A stretch of DNA of 64,000 bases from BA4 sp044376575 (GTDB taxonomy: Bacteria > Bacteroidota > Bacteroidia > CAIKAF01). The translations under genes were made by a program, and so were the position numbers. Of the stretch, positions 7,934 through 18,577 are shown piece by piece; position 1 is the first letter of the stretch, and each line of letters begins with the position of its first letter. The notes under the pieces were generated by a model. It was not told the DNA's origin. It did no database searches and worked only from the letters and a program-made list of their open reading frames with translations. The stretch is taken from positions 1 through 64,000 of the forward strand of contig JBILKR010000008.1 in NCBI GenBank assembly GCA_044376575.1, read 5' to 3'.

Positions 7934-9298
7934 ATGAACAGATTGAGAGTGATGATAGTTTTAATTTGTTTTTCAGGAATACCTTCAATCGGTTTTTCAC
8001 AAACGAATAAAAATACATTTACATTTCAGGAAGCGTTGGATTATGCATTGAAAAACCATGTAAAATCAGCCAATGCGGTGCTTGATATTGAAAAGAGTAA
8101 GCATATTGTCAATGAAAATATCGGACAAGGGTTATTACAGGTAAATGGAAACGCACAGTATAATTATAACATTGATCCACCTGTTTTCGTATTTCCCAAT
8201 GTATTTGGACCGGTTCCAGATCCCAATTCATTCACTACAATAAAAGCGGCTCCACTTAATTCGATGAATATGTCGGCCACGGCATCATTGCTTGTATTTA
8301 GTGGTCAGTATTTTGTAGGTATTCAAACGGCAAATGCATTTCTGGAAATGACAAAACAACAAAAAGTGAAGAGCGACATTGAAGTGAAAGAGCAAGTAGC
8401 CAAAGCATATTATATGGTGCTGATTGCTCAGGAGTCGGAAAAACTTATTGATTCAACTTTTCAAATTGTTTCCAGAACATTGTTCGAAACACAGCAATTA
8501 AACAAAGAGGGGTTAGTGGAAGAATTAGATGCAGAACAAATTCAGTTGGTTTACTACAACGTTTCAGATGCACGCAATCAAGTGAAACAGGCTAAAGAAT
8601 TAGCGTTGATGGCGTTGAAATTTCAAATGGGTTATCCGGTTTCACAACAAATTTCACTTTCTGATGATTTGAAACAATTGTTGAGCAATTCAGGTTTTGA
8701 AGGATTGACATCAACACTTACCGATTCTATTGATGTTCGCACCAGTATCGATTATCAGTTAATTGCACAGAAATTAAAGATTGACAAGTTTCAGGTTAAG
8801 CTTCAAAAAATGGCTGCGCTTCCAACACTTTCTACCTTTTTTAATGTAGGAGGAAATTTTTTCAATAATCAGCGTTGGTTGTTTTTAGGTGACGGAACTG
8901 TTTCAAACCTTAACGGAGTAATTTGGGGTTTCAATCTTCAGGTTCCGATTTTTTCAAGCTGGAGTCGCGTATCTAAATTAAAGCAATTAAAAATTGAAGT
9001 GCAAAAAACACAACGCACTCAACAGAATGTTGAACAAGCGCTTCAGTTGTCATACAAGAGTTCTAAAACATCAGTGATAGACAATTATAAAAGATTCCTT
9101 ACAGCATCCAAAAGTTTTGAACTGGCTGAAAAAATCAGAAAAGTAAATGGAATTAAATATAGGGAAGGATTAGTCTCCTCGTTAGCCCTTTCTCAGGCTG
9201 AACAACAGTATTTTGATAACCAGCAAAAATATTTTCAAGCCGTATTTGAATTGCTGAATTCAAAAATTCAGCTCGATAAATCAATGAATAAATTTTAA
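7934..9298 (+). CDS. TolC-family outer-membrane efflux protein
   Basis: A 454-residue outer-membrane channel of an RND tripartite pump. A signal peptide (1-23, ending GFSQ) precedes two OEP repeats of long heptad-rich helices: TFQEALDYALKNHVKSANAVLDIEKSK opens the first half, and KIDKFQVKLQKMAALPTLS and YREGLVSSLALSQAEQQYFDNQQKYFQAVFELLNSKIQLDK belong to the second. It lies between the TetR regulator (4-base gap) and the adaptor (40-base gap) in one operon. Confidence 0.92.
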   Translation: MNRLRVMIVLICFSGIPSIGFSQTNKNTFTFQEALDYALKNHVKSANAVLDIEKSKHIVNENIGQGLLQVNGNAQYNYNIDPPVFVFPNVFGPVPDPNSFTTIKAAPLNSMNMSATASLLVFSGQYFVGIQTANAFLEMTKQQKVKSDIEVKEQVAKAYYMVLIAQESEKLIDSTFQIVSRTLFETQQLNKEGLVEELDAEQIQLVYYNVSDARNQVKQAKELALMALKFQMGYPVSQQISLSDDLKQLLSNSGFEGLTSTLTDSIDVRTSIDYQLIAQKLKIDKFQVKLQKMAALPTLSTFFNVGGNFFNNQRWLFLGDGTVSNLNGVIWGFNLQVPIFSSWSRVSKLKQLKIEVQKTQRTQQNVEQALQLSYKSSKTSVIDNYKRFLTASKSFELAEKIRKVNGIKYREGLVSSLALSQAEQQYFDNQQKYFQAVFELLNSKIQLDKSMNKF

Positions 9299-9338
9299 TT
9301 AATAAAAAATGTATAACAGATCTAATACTATATCCGTC

Positions 9339-10472
9339 ATGAAACAAGCCGTTTTGTTTGTAAGTGTATTTACTACACTTTTATCGTGTACTTCTAAAGA
9401 AAATGGAGATTTAGCTGCTAAGAAAAAGCAACTGGAAGACCTTAAAAGTCAGCACCAGCAAATTCAGCAGCAAATAATATCTCTTGAAAAGGAAATTATA
9501 CTGATGGACACCTCTTCAGGAACTGGATTGAAAGTTCGATTGGTAAAGGTTGATTCTTTACAACCACAGACATTCGAGCATTTTGTTGATGTGCAGGGTA
9601 GCATTGATTCCGAAGAAAATGTAATGGCTAGTCCTGAAATGCCTGGAGTAATTACTGGAATCATGGTGAAGGAAGGAGATGTGGTATCAAAAGGAACAGT
9701 ACTCGCAACGATGGAGTCAGCGGCAATGTCTAACGCATTGCAGGAGGTTAAAACAGCCTATGCATTGGCATCCACTGCTTTTGAAAAACAGAAAAGATTA
9801 TGGGATCAAAAAATAGGCAGTGAAATTCAGTTTTTACAAGCCAAAACGAATAAAGAATCATTGGAAAGCCGAATCAAATCAATGGAAGCACAATTGAATA
9901 TGTCACGCATTAAAGCTCCAGTATCTGGAACAGTTGATGATGTTCGAATAAAACTTGGTGAGATGGCAAGTCCGGGAATGTCTGGTGTTCGCGTTGTAAA
10001 CCTGAATAAAATGAAAGTGGTTGCTAACGTTTCTGATACGTATATCTCAAAAATTAAAAAAGGCGATATAGTGAAAGTTGAATTACCCGATGTTTCTCTT
10101 GTGTTGGATGCAAAAGTAACTTTTGTAGCAAAAGTGATTAATCCGCAAACGCGTTCTTTTAAAGTGGAAGTAGCGCTGCAGAATAAAGACAACCTTATTC
10201 GCCCTAATATGGTAGCTAAGATTAAAATCAACGATGAGAAGAAAGATGATGTGTTGGTGATTTCTTCTAATCTGGTCAAGCGTACAGGTAATGAAAAATT
10301 TATCATGATTGCAGAAAAAGAAAACAATGTATGGGTGGCCAAGAAAAGAATGATTACAACCGGAAATGAATACAATGGAAAAACTATTGTAATGTCAGGT
10401 CTTTCTAAGGGAGATATGATTATTACTGCCGGACAAAATGATGTAGTAGAAGGACAATCCATTAAATTTTAA
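9339..10472 (+). CDS. RND efflux periplasmic adaptor (membrane fusion) lipoprotein
   Basis: A 377-residue HlyD/AcrA-type adaptor that bridges the inner-membrane pump and TolC channel. ATG 9339 gives a lipoprotein signal with lipobox LLSC (Cys near residue 17), so an in-frame ATG at 9309 is rejected. Domains in order: a Lys/Gln-rich coiled coil (about 25-55), barrel-sandwich half motif VMASPEMPGVITGIMVKEGDVVSKGTVLATM, an alpha-helical hairpin (about 130-190), the second lipoyl half IKAPVSGTVDDVRIKLGEMASPG, a beta barrel and the membrane-proximal domain ending VEGQSIKF. Confidence 0.92.
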   Translation: MKQAVLFVSVFTTLLSCTSKENGDLAAKKKQLEDLKSQHQQIQQQIISLEKEIILMDTSSGTGLKVRLVKVDSLQPQTFEHFVDVQGSIDSEENVMASPEMPGVITGIMVKEGDVVSKGTVLATMESAAMSNALQEVKTAYALASTAFEKQKRLWDQKIGSEIQFLQAKTNKESLESRIKSMEAQLNMSRIKAPVSGTVDDVRIKLGEMASPGMSGVRVVNLNKMKVVANVSDTYISKIKKGDIVKVELPDVSLVLDAKVTFVAKVINPQTRSFKVEVALQNKDNLIRPNMVAKIKINDEKKDDVLVISSNLVKRTGNEKFIMIAEKENNVWVAKKRMITTGNEYNGKTIVMSGLSKGDMIITAGQNDVVEGQSIKF

Positions 10473-10498
10473 TTTATAATCCCAACAAATTTGTACGT

Positions 10499-13400
10499 AT
10501 GGAAAATGAAAAATTTAAAGAGCTGGGATTTACAAACTGGTGTATTCGAAACCGAACTGCCATTTATGTATTTTCATTATTAATTCTGATTGGTGGATTT
10601 TACTCTTTTGTAAAAATACCTAAAGAGCAATTTCCGGATATTGTTGTTCCCACCATTTCGGTAATTACTATTTATCCGGGGGCAACTCCGGGCGATATAG
10701 AAAATCTGATTACCAAGCCTATTGAAAAACAATTGAAATCGGTGAACGGAATTAAGAAGATCAAAAGCAATTCTATTTCTGATGTATCGTTGATTACCGT
10801 TGAATTCAATACCAATGTAAAAGTTGATTTGGCAAAACAGAAAGTAAATGATGCAGTTGATAAAGCAAAAAATGATTTACCGAATGATTTAAAAGAAGAC
10901 CCGCAAGTACAGGAATTTGATTTTTCTGAATTCCCCATCATGAATATTAATCTTGCCGGTGACTTACCGCTGGATCAGTTAAAAAAATATGCAGAAGACG
11001 TAGAAGAAAAAATCGAAACGCTACCTGAAATTACGCGTGTTGATATTGTTGGAGGACTTGATCGTGAAATTCAAATCAACGTTGACTTGTATAAAATGCA
11101 ACAAGCTTCCGTTGCCTTTGGTGATATTGAAGCGGCCATTGCTCGCGAAAACTTAAATATTTCCGGAGGAGAATTACGTATCGAAGAATTACGTAGGAAT
11201 GTGAGGGTAACCGGTCAGATTGCGGATCCTTCACGCATCAATAATATCGTGGTTCGTTCATTTCGTGGCAACACCGTTTTCTTAAAAGATATTGCTGAAG
11301 TAGTGGATGGATACAAGGAGAAACAGGACTTTGCACGTCTCGATGAAAACCCTGTAATTACATTAAACGTAGTAAAAAAATCAGGCCAAAATCTGTTAAA
11401 CGCCTCTGATAAAATCAGAGAAATTATTGATGATTTTAAAGCGACAAAATTTCCGGAAGGATTAGAAGTTACCATCACCGGTGATCAATCAGACGGAACA
11501 CGTTCTAACCTCAACGAATTATTTAATACGCTTATCATTGGATTTATTCTGGTGTTGGTGCTGTTGATGTTCTTTATGGGATTGAAGAGTGCGTTCTTCG
11601 TAGCGTTGGCCGGACCGCTTTCTACTGCAATTGCATTTATAATTATGCCCGGCTTAGATTTTTCACTCAACGTAATTGTATTGTTCTCGTTTTTGTTAGC
11701 GCTGGGAATTATTGTGGACGATGCCATTGTGGTGATTGAAAATACACACCGTATTTTGCATACCTATAATTTTTCTGTAGAACAATCTGCACGTTATGGT
11801 GCGGGAGAAGTATTTGTGCCTGTACTTGCCGGAACGCTAACTACACTTGGTCCTTTTTTCCCGTTGCTTTTCTGGCCCGGTATTGTTGGTAATTTTATGT
11901 TCTATCTTCCCGTTACGTTGATTCTCACATTGGGAGCATCCTTGTTTGTGGCATTTGTAATGAACCCTGTATTTGCAGTTTCATTCATGAAAAAGAATGA
12001 ACACCTGGATAAGCCAACAATAAAATCGTTGATTCGAATTGAAATTGTATTGGCTGTTATTGCACTGTTGGGTTACGTCTGGTTAGGTATGGGATTAGGA
12101 AACCTGATGGTGTTTTTTATGATTTTAACCGCAGTGTATCATTTTTTCCTGCATGGATTTATCCAGCGTTTTCAGGAAACGATCTGGCCAAGATTTGTTG
12201 TTCTGTACAAAAAGGTTGTGGTATTTATTACTGCTAAAAATAGGCCTGTGATCGTCGTTTTTTCTGCAGTATTTTTATTGATCTTCAGTATATTTTTCAT
12301 GGCAGTGAAAAAACCTCCGGTGGAGTTTTTCCCCAATCCGGAACCTAATTTTGTGTATGTGTATTGCGAAATGCCGATGGGCACAGATGCCAACGTCACC
12401 GACTCTGTAACTAAAATTATTGAGAATAAAGTGTATGATGTGATCGGAAGAAATAATACTAACGTAGAGTCAGTGATTTCAAATATTGGATTGAATGCCG
12501 GTGATCCTCGTAACCCGGATCGTGTAGCCACGCCTCATAAAAGTAAAGTATCGGTTGCCTTTGTGCGTTTCGGAGAGCGACAAAATTTCAGCACAAGTAA
12601 AGCGCTGGAAGACATCCGGGCAAAATTTAAAGAAGGAATTCCCGGTGCGGTAATTACCGTTGATAAGGAAACGGCAGGTCCGCCTACTGGAAAACCTATC
12701 AATATTGAAATTAGCGGTGATGATTTTGAAATGTTAGAAAAATTGGCGTCTGAATTACAAAACAAAATCTATCAGGAAAAAATTACAGGCATCGAAGAAC
12801 TAACTTCAGATCTTGAGTTAAGCAAGCCTGAAATTATCTTACGTGTGGATGCTGAAAAAGCCCAGCGCGAAGGGGTTACGCTTGCTCAGGTAGGAATGGA
12901 GCTTCGTACTGCTTTGTTCGGAAAAGAAATTTCCAAATTTAAAGCAGCGAATGATGATGCTCCGATTCAACTTCGATTAAAAGAAGAGTACAGAGACAAA
13001 GTGGAAGACCTGATGAATGTTCAGGTGCAATTCATGGATATGGGAACAGGAATGTACAAGCAACTTCCCATCGGAGCCCTGGCCAAAATCGAATACAGTA
13101 CATCGTATTCCAGCATCAATCGTAAAAATCAAAAACGCGTTGTAACGCTTTCTTCTAACTTAACTGCAGATGGAAATGCAAATACCATTAACGAACAAAT
13201 TCGAAATATAACAGCAGGAATGGATATTCCGCAAGGTTATGAAATCAATCTAACCGGACAGCAGGAAGACCAGAAAGAAACAACGGATTTCCTTGGTGTT
13301 GCATTTCTTGGCGCACTTGCACTGATGTTCTTTATCATGGTGTTGCAGTTCAATTCTACGATTAAACCATTGATGATGTTCACCACTGTATTCTTTAGCT

Positions 13401-13852
13401 TGATTGGTGTATTCCTTGGTATTTCTGCCTTTGGAATGAAGTTTACAATTGTAATGACCGGTGTGGGTATTTTTGCAATGGCAGGAATTGTAATTCGAAA
13501 TGGAATCTTGATGATTGAATTTATTGATGAAATGAGAACGCGTGGGCTGAGTGTACTCGATGCTGCCGTTGAAGCAGGTACCATTCGTATGACTCCGGTA
13601 TTGTTGACGGCAATTTCTACCATTCTCGGATTGGTTCCGTTAGCTGTGGGAATGAATATTGACTTCTTTGGATTGTTCTCTGAATTTAATCCTCACATTC
13701 ATTTTGGTGGCGATAACGTTGCCTTCTGGGGACCACTTGCGTGGACTATGATTTTCGGATTAACGATTGCTACCGTACTTACATTACTTGTATTGCCATC
13801 CATGTATATCATGGCTTATAACTTCAAGCATAAATTTTTAGTTCGTAAATAA
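10499..13852 (+). CDS. RND-family efflux permease (AcrB/HAE1-like)
   Basis: A 1117-residue inner-membrane proton/drug antiporter. The first membrane helix lies at about 17-35, a porter domain begins PTISVITIYPGATPGDIENLITKPIE, and a cluster of membrane helices follows from about 345. That cluster contains LALGIIVDDAIVVIENTHRI, the helix IV region with the proton-relay acidic pair. The internal duplication is clear: a second porter domain (from about 620) and a second helix block (about 940-1110). Slightly longer than E. coli AcrB (1049). Together with the TetR, TolC and adaptor genes it forms a complete tripartite pump; the substrates cannot be told from sequence. Confidence 0.94.
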   Translation: MENEKFKELGFTNWCIRNRTAIYVFSLLILIGGFYSFVKIPKEQFPDIVVPTISVITIYPGATPGDIENLITKPIEKQLKSVNGIKKIKSNSISDVSLITVEFNTNVKVDLAKQKVNDAVDKAKNDLPNDLKEDPQVQEFDFSEFPIMNINLAGDLPLDQLKKYAEDVEEKIETLPEITRVDIVGGLDREIQINVDLYKMQQASVAFGDIEAAIARENLNISGGELRIEELRRNVRVTGQIADPSRINNIVVRSFRGNTVFLKDIAEVVDGYKEKQDFARLDENPVITLNVVKKSGQNLLNASDKIREIIDDFKATKFPEGLEVTITGDQSDGTRSNLNELFNTLIIGFILVLVLLMFFMGLKSAFFVALAGPLSTAIAFIIMPGLDFSLNVIVLFSFLLALGIIVDDAIVVIENTHRILHTYNFSVEQSARYGAGEVFVPVLAGTLTTLGPFFPLLFWPGIVGNFMFYLPVTLILTLGASLFVAFVMNPVFAVSFMKKNEHLDKPTIKSLIRIEIVLAVIALLGYVWLGMGLGNLMVFFMILTAVYHFFLHGFIQRFQETIWPRFVVLYKKVVVFITAKNRPVIVVFSAVFLLIFSIFFMAVKKPPVEFFPNPEPNFVYVYCEMPMGTDANVTDSVTKIIENKVYDVIGRNNTNVESVISNIGLNAGDPRNPDRVATPHKSKVSVAFVRFGERQNFSTSKALEDIRAKFKEGIPGAVITVDKETAGPPTGKPINIEISGDDFEMLEKLASELQNKIYQEKITGIEELTSDLELSKPEIILRVDAEKAQREGVTLAQVGMELRTALFGKEISKFKAANDDAPIQLRLKEEYRDKVEDLMNVQVQFMDMGTGMYKQLPIGALAKIEYSTSYSSINRKNQKRVVTLSSNLTADGNANTINEQIRNITAGMDIPQGYEINLTGQQEDQKETTDFLGVAFLGALALMFFIMVLQFNSTIKPLMMFTTVFFSLIGVFLGISAFGMKFTIVMTGVGIFAMAGIVIRNGILMIEFIDEMRTRGLSVLDAAVEAGTIRMTPVLLTAISTILGLVPLAVGMNIDFFGLFSEFNPHIHFGGDNVAFWGPLAWTMIFGLTIATVLTLLVLPSMYIMAYNFKHKFLVRK

Positions 13853-13870
13853 TACAAATCGATATTTGTT

Positions 13871-13903
13871 AAAAAGGAGGAACACTGTTCCTCCTTTTTT
13901 GCA
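13871..13903 (+). terminator. Intrinsic terminator of the efflux operon
   Basis: A 13-bp perfect stem (13871-13883 with 13887-13899), a 3-base loop and a T-run, 18 bases after the permease stop. Confidence 0.92.
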
Positions 13904-13930
13904 TATATTCAAACCTGAATTTATATCATC

Positions 13931-15841
13931 GTGGCAGTACTTGACCCATCAATAAAAGAATACCTCGAACAGCTTCGCAAGCTGATTGAACTGGAGCGAC
14001 AGGAAGAATTCAGACAAGTAGGTGAATACATTCGTCAGACGCCCATTCATTCCCGGGTACAATCAGGATTAACTTGGTATCCGCTCATCATCAGAGAAAC
14101 CGGATACGGGATCGGCGATTATCCATACGTAATTGTCGAACGAACGCAGCACCTTGATATTGATCACCACTTTCAGGGTGGTAAACAAGCGCGATTATTT
14201 TCCAACCGAACAGAGAGTGATGATTTCATCAACGGCACGATTCATTATGCTGATCAGCATCAAATGAAAATTATTTTTTATGCAGATGAGCTTCCTGATT
14301 GGCTTGATGACGGAAGAATTGGTGTTGATCTGTTGTTTGACGAACGCACGTACAAAGAAATGGATAAGGCAATTCAGCAAACAATACATGCAAAAAATAA
14401 TTTGCTGGTAAAACTGCTGAACATCTGTTTTGGATTTGATAAAGCAAGTTTCGATAAATTTCAAGAATACTCACATCCTTATCTCAATGCAAGTCAGCAA
14501 GACGCGATAAAAAAAGTAATCGCCGCAGAAGAGCTCTGCATTATTCATGGTCCTCCGGGAACAGGAAAAACAACGACGCTGGTTGAAGCCATTGTTCAAC
14601 TATCGGCATCAGAAAAAAATATATTGGTAACCGCGCCAAGCAATGCCGCAACAGATCATATTACAGAAGAACTTGGCAAAAAAGGACTTCGCATAGTAAG
14701 GGTCGGAAATTTATCACGCATTGATGATGATATTCTTCCTTATACACTGGAGTATTTACTTGGTACACATTCACGAAGTAACGAGCTAGCAGAGTATAAA
14801 AAAAGAGCAATAGAGATGCGCCGAATGGCGGGGAAATACAAGCGGAATTTTGGTAAAGAAGAACGAGTACAGCGCGACCTGCTATTCAAAGAGGCGCGTG
14901 CACTTTCAACGGAAGCAAGGATGCTGGAAGAGTTTATGATTGAAGATGTTTTGCAAATGGCCGATGTGATCACCACTACGCCTGTGGGCATACAAACCAA
15001 GCACCTGGAAAACAAAACCTTTCCTGTTGTTATCGTTGATGAAGCAGCCCAGGCGCTGTTGCCATCTTTATTAATTCCCTTGTCTAAGGCATCAAAAAAA
15101 GTGATCATGGCCGGCGATCCATTCCAGTTGCCGCCTACGGTAAAATCTATAGATGCACAAAAAGGGGGATTGCAAAAAACTTTGCTTGATGTCTGTCTTG
15201 AAAACGTGCCCGATTTGTTTCAATTACTTTCTGTTCAGTACCGAATGAACGAAACAATCATGGGGTTTTCTAATCAATGGTTTTATCAAAATCAATTGTT
15301 TGCTCATCCCACCGTTGCTCATCGTCAATTGTCTGTGAATGGGAGTCTTCAGCCGCCATTTGTTTTTATTGATACTGCCGGTTGTGGACTGGAAGAATCT
15401 TTTCACCCAGAATCAAAAAGTTTATTTAATGAAGGCGAAGTTAAGGTGGTGAAGCAATTTCTTTATACTCTGTTTTTTGATGTTCGTGATGAGGATTTGC
15501 CCTCTGTTGCAATTATTTCTCCATATAAACAACAAACCCTGTTGTTAAAAAAAGAGATTGCAGACCCCAAAAAATATTCAATCAATACAATTGATTCTTT
15601 TCAGGGTCAGGAAAGGGATGTTGTGATCATTAGCCTAGTGCGCAGCAACGAGAAAAATGAAATCGGATTTTTGCAGGATTACCGGCGAATGAATGTGGCC
15701 ATGACCAGGGCAAAAAAAATGCTCATCATTATTGGCGACTCTGCTACCATTGGATCAGATCCGTTTTATTCAAAATTACTGGAATATGCAGAGAATCATG
15801 CAACCTATCAAACGGCATGGGAATACTTATATGAAGAATAA
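13931..15841 (+). CDS. SF1B helicase, UPF1/IGHMBP2-like
   Basis: A 636-residue ATP-dependent DNA/RNA helicase. GTG 13931 is the only usable start because an in-frame TGA lies at 13916. Motifs in order: Q-motif area NASQQDAI, Walker A GPPGTGKTT (about 205-213), Ia VTAPSNAATDHI, Walker B VDEAAQ (about 372), motif III AGDPFQLPPT, motif IV QYRMNE, motif V TIDSFQGQERDVVIISLVRSN and motif VI RMNVAMTRAKKML. The N-terminal 190 residues include a beta-rich region as in IGHMBP2. Its cellular role in Bacteroidota is not established. It converges with alaS, 15 bases apart. Confidence 0.9.
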   Translation: MAVLDPSIKEYLEQLRKLIELERQEEFRQVGEYIRQTPIHSRVQSGLTWYPLIIRETGYGIGDYPYVIVERTQHLDIDHHFQGGKQARLFSNRTESDDFINGTIHYADQHQMKIIFYADELPDWLDDGRIGVDLLFDERTYKEMDKAIQQTIHAKNNLLVKLLNICFGFDKASFDKFQEYSHPYLNASQQDAIKKVIAAEELCIIHGPPGTGKTTTLVEAIVQLSASEKNILVTAPSNAATDHITEELGKKGLRIVRVGNLSRIDDDILPYTLEYLLGTHSRSNELAEYKKRAIEMRRMAGKYKRNFGKEERVQRDLLFKEARALSTEARMLEEFMIEDVLQMADVITTTPVGIQTKHLENKTFPVVIVDEAAQALLPSLLIPLSKASKKVIMAGDPFQLPPTVKSIDAQKGGLQKTLLDVCLENVPDLFQLLSVQYRMNETIMGFSNQWFYQNQLFAHPTVAHRQLSVNGSLQPPFVFIDTAGCGLEESFHPESKSLFNEGEVKVVKQFLYTLFFDVRDEDLPSVAIISPYKQQTLLLKKEIADPKKYSINTIDSFQGQERDVVIISLVRSNEKNEIGFLQDYRRMNVAMTRAKKMLIIIGDSATIGSDPFYSKLLEYAENHATYQTAWEYLYEE

Positions 15842-15858
15842 AGTGTAAATATTACACT
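15842..15858. other. Small hairpin between the converging helicase and alaS genes
   Basis: A perfect 7-bp inverted repeat (15842-15848 with 15852-15858) fills the whole gap between two convergent stop codons. It lacks a good U-tract on either strand, so a terminator role is uncertain. Confidence 0.3.
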
Positions 15859-18466
15859 AAGACAATGTAATTAACGAAGCTTTCTCTAATGATTTTTGTA
15901 TGCCTGCTGGATTTTTTCCTCCAGCCGTAGCATAAAATACCTGTCCGCCTCCGCCTCCTTGAATTTCTTTGGCTAACTCATTAATAATTGTTTTAGCATT
16001 TAATCCTTTTTCCACCAACGAGTCACCAATCATTACTGATAGCAATGCTTTTCCTTCTTTTTCAGTTGCCAGTACGCAAATTAATGATGGATGTTCTCTC
16101 TTTAATTCAAAGGATAAATTTTTAATTCCATCCGCATCAAGATCAACCCTTTCACTGATCAAGTCGAAGCCTTGTTGCTTTTTAATTTTTTGAATCAGTT
16201 CAAATTTGAGTGATTGAATTTGTAAGGCTTTCCATTTTTCTGCCTGCTTTTTTAACTCATCCAGTTCTTTGAGCAGTGTTTCTGCACCTTTAATCGGATC
16301 AGTATTGTTTTTAAGCAATGCTTTTAGTTCGTTCAGCAATCCAATTTCTCCGTTTATATATTCCTCTGCTTTTTCAGCGGTGATGGCTTCAATTCTTCTT
16401 ACACCGGCAGCTACAGAGCTTTCAGAAATAATTTTAAAATAACCGATTTGTCCGGTCGCTTTTACGTGTGTACCTCCGCACAACTCTACAGAATAAGTTG
16501 GATCAAAAGTAATCACCCGCACTTCATTTCCGTATTTCTCTCCAAACAAGGCCATGGCTCCCAGTTTTTTTGCATCATCAAAAGGTACTTTTCTTTTTTC
16601 ATCCAGTGCAATGTTCTCCCGAATTTTTTGATTCACAAGATGTTCAATTTCTCCCAATTCTTTTTCGGTTACTTTCGAATGGTGAGAAAAATCGAATCGC
16701 AAATAATCAGCACCAACCAACGATCCACGCTGTTCAACATGGTGACCTAGAGTTTTTCGAAGCGCTGCATGAAGTAAATGTGTTGCTGAGTGGTTATTGG
16801 CAGATAGTGTTCTGTTATCTACGTCAATCTCTGCAGTAAAAATTTCTGAAGGGAACTCAGGTAATTGATCGGTGATGTGAATAATTAAATCATTTTCTTT
16901 AATGGTATCAAGCACAGTTATTTTTTCTTTATTTGAAATGAGTGTTCCTCGGTCTCCCAACTGTCCTCCACTTTCAGCATAGAACGGAGTTTTATTCAAT
17001 ACAAGCTGAAAAATTTCTTTGTTCTTATAATTTACCTTGCGGTACTTGATAATTTTACTTTCACAAGCGTGCTGGTCATATCCAATAAATTCAATATTGG
17101 TTTCAGTTGAAAGTTCCTGCCAGTCTCCGGCACTGATTTTTCCGGCAGCTTTTGATCTCTCTTTTTGTTGTTGTAAACTAACTTCAAATCCGGCCTCATC
17201 AATCTGATATCCATTTTCATTGGCGATCAGGCGGGTGAGGTCAGGCGGGAAGCCAAACGTATCGTAAAGTTCAAATACTTTATCACCGGGAATAATTTGC
17301 TGAGCACTTTCTGTAAGTTCTTTCAGTCGGTTCAATCCATTTTCAAGCGTACGTAAAAACGAAGTTTCTTCTTCTCGGATGACGGTTGCGATAAATTGAG
17401 CTTGCTGTTGTATCTCCGGGAAAGTATCGCCTAGCGTTTCATCTAGCTGTTCAACCAATTTAAAAATGAAAGGTTGTTTTAAATCGAGAAACGAGTATCC
17501 GTAACGAATCGCTCTTCTCAATATTCTTCTGATCACATATCCTGCTCCGGTATTTGATGGTAATTGACCATCAGCAATGGCGATTCCAACCGCTCTTACG
17601 TGGTCAGCAATAACGCGCATGGCAATATCTGATTTTTCATTCTTGCCGTAAATATGTCCACTGATTTCTTCGATACGATAAATGATGGGCGTAAAGGCAT
17701 CCGTATCGTAATTCGATTTTTTATGCTGAAGCACCATGCAAAGGCGTTCGAATCCCATCCCTGTATCCACATGCTTATTGGGTAACTGTTCTAGGGATCC
17801 ATCCGCTTTTCGGTTGAATTGAATAAACACCAGGTTCCAGATTTCGATTACTTGTGGATGACCTTGATTCACCAGTTCTCTTCCCGGAATTTTTGCCAAT
17901 TCTTTTTCGTCGCGAATATCCACATGTATTTCTGAGCAAGGCCCGCAAGGTCCGGTGTCTCCCATTTCCCAGAAATTATCTTTTTTATTTCCCGGAAGGA
18001 TATGATCTTCCTGAAGAAATTTTCTCCAGAGGTTCTGCGCTTCTGTATCTGCATCTAAATTTTCACTAGCATCTCCTTCGAAGTAGGTAACATACATTCT
18101 GCTCTTGTCAATTTTATAATGTTCTGCCAGTAACTCCCAAGCCCATTCAATCGATTCTTTTTTAAAATAATCACCAAAGCTCCAGTTACCCAGCATTTCA
18201 AACATGGTGTGGTGGTAGGTATCCAGCCCAACTTCTTCCAGGTCATTATGTTTTCCTGAAACACGCAAACATTTTTGAGTATCTGCAATCCTCGAATGCT
18301 CAATCGGTTTATTCCCGAGAAAAAGATCTTTAAACTGATTCATACCCGCATTGGTAAACATCAGCGTGGGGTCATTCTTTAAAACCATAGGCGCTGAAGA
18401 CACGATGTGGTGATGCTTTGACCGAAAAAAGTCTAAAAATGTTTTTCTTATTTGTTTTGCATTCAT
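15857..18466 (-). CDS. alaS: Alanyl-tRNA synthetase
   Basis: An 869-residue class II aminoacyl-tRNA synthetase that charges tRNA-Ala, with its own editing domain. The N-terminal catalytic core opens with FLDFFRSKHHHIVSSAPMVLKNDPTLMFTNAGMNQFKD, the AlaRS motif 1 region. The editing domain carries the zinc-type site HSATHLLHAALRKTLG (about 560) and the Cys/His pair ELCGGTH (about 665). The C-Ala domain ends with GGGGGQVFYATAGGKNPAGI. The length agrees with the family (about 870). A weak -7 element (TATTTTTG, 18527-18534) lies upstream in the divergent gap to the M23 peptidase gene. Confidence 0.97.
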   Translation of the reverse strand: MNAKQIRKTFLDFFRSKHHHIVSSAPMVLKNDPTLMFTNAGMNQFKDLFLGNKPIEHSRIADTQKCLRVSGKHNDLEEVGLDTYHHTMFEMLGNWSFGDYFKKESIEWAWELLAEHYKIDKSRMYVTYFEGDASENLDADTEAQNLWRKFLQEDHILPGNKKDNFWEMGDTGPCGPCSEIHVDIRDEKELAKIPGRELVNQGHPQVIEIWNLVFIQFNRKADGSLEQLPNKHVDTGMGFERLCMVLQHKKSNYDTDAFTPIIYRIEEISGHIYGKNEKSDIAMRVIADHVRAVGIAIADGQLPSNTGAGYVIRRILRRAIRYGYSFLDLKQPFIFKLVEQLDETLGDTFPEIQQQAQFIATVIREEETSFLRTLENGLNRLKELTESAQQIIPGDKVFELYDTFGFPPDLTRLIANENGYQIDEAGFEVSLQQQKERSKAAGKISAGDWQELSTETNIEFIGYDQHACESKIIKYRKVNYKNKEIFQLVLNKTPFYAESGGQLGDRGTLISNKEKITVLDTIKENDLIIHITDQLPEFPSEIFTAEIDVDNRTLSANNHSATHLLHAALRKTLGHHVEQRGSLVGADYLRFDFSHHSKVTEKELGEIEHLVNQKIRENIALDEKRKVPFDDAKKLGAMALFGEKYGNEVRVITFDPTYSVELCGGTHVKATGQIGYFKIISESSVAAGVRRIEAITAEKAEEYINGEIGLLNELKALLKNNTDPIKGAETLLKELDELKKQAEKWKALQIQSLKFELIQKIKKQQGFDLISERVDLDADGIKNLSFELKREHPSLICVLATEKEGKALLSVMIGDSLVEKGLNAKTIINELAKEIQGGGGGQVFYATAGGKNPAGIQKSLEKASLITLS

Positions 18467-18546
18467 ATTACAGGCTCTGCTAATTTCTCATTTGTTGTTA
18501 ATATGTTAAAACTGAAAATGAGTGAACAAAAATAATCTTAGTTTGG

Positions 18547-18554
18547 TAAATTCG
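18547..18554 (+). promoter_or_regulatory. Possible -7 element (TAAATTCG) for the M23 peptidase gene
   Basis: A TAnnTTCG variant of the usual -7 box, 23 bases before ATG 18578. No -33 box is seen at the expected distance. Confidence 0.3.
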
Positions 18555-18577
18555 CATGAATTGTTTGAAAAACAAGG

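Noticed and set aside
9827..10462. A 211-codon minus-strand frame inside the efflux adaptor gene
   Set aside because: It lies entirely under a well-supported gene, has no promoter and reads like low-information antisense sequence.
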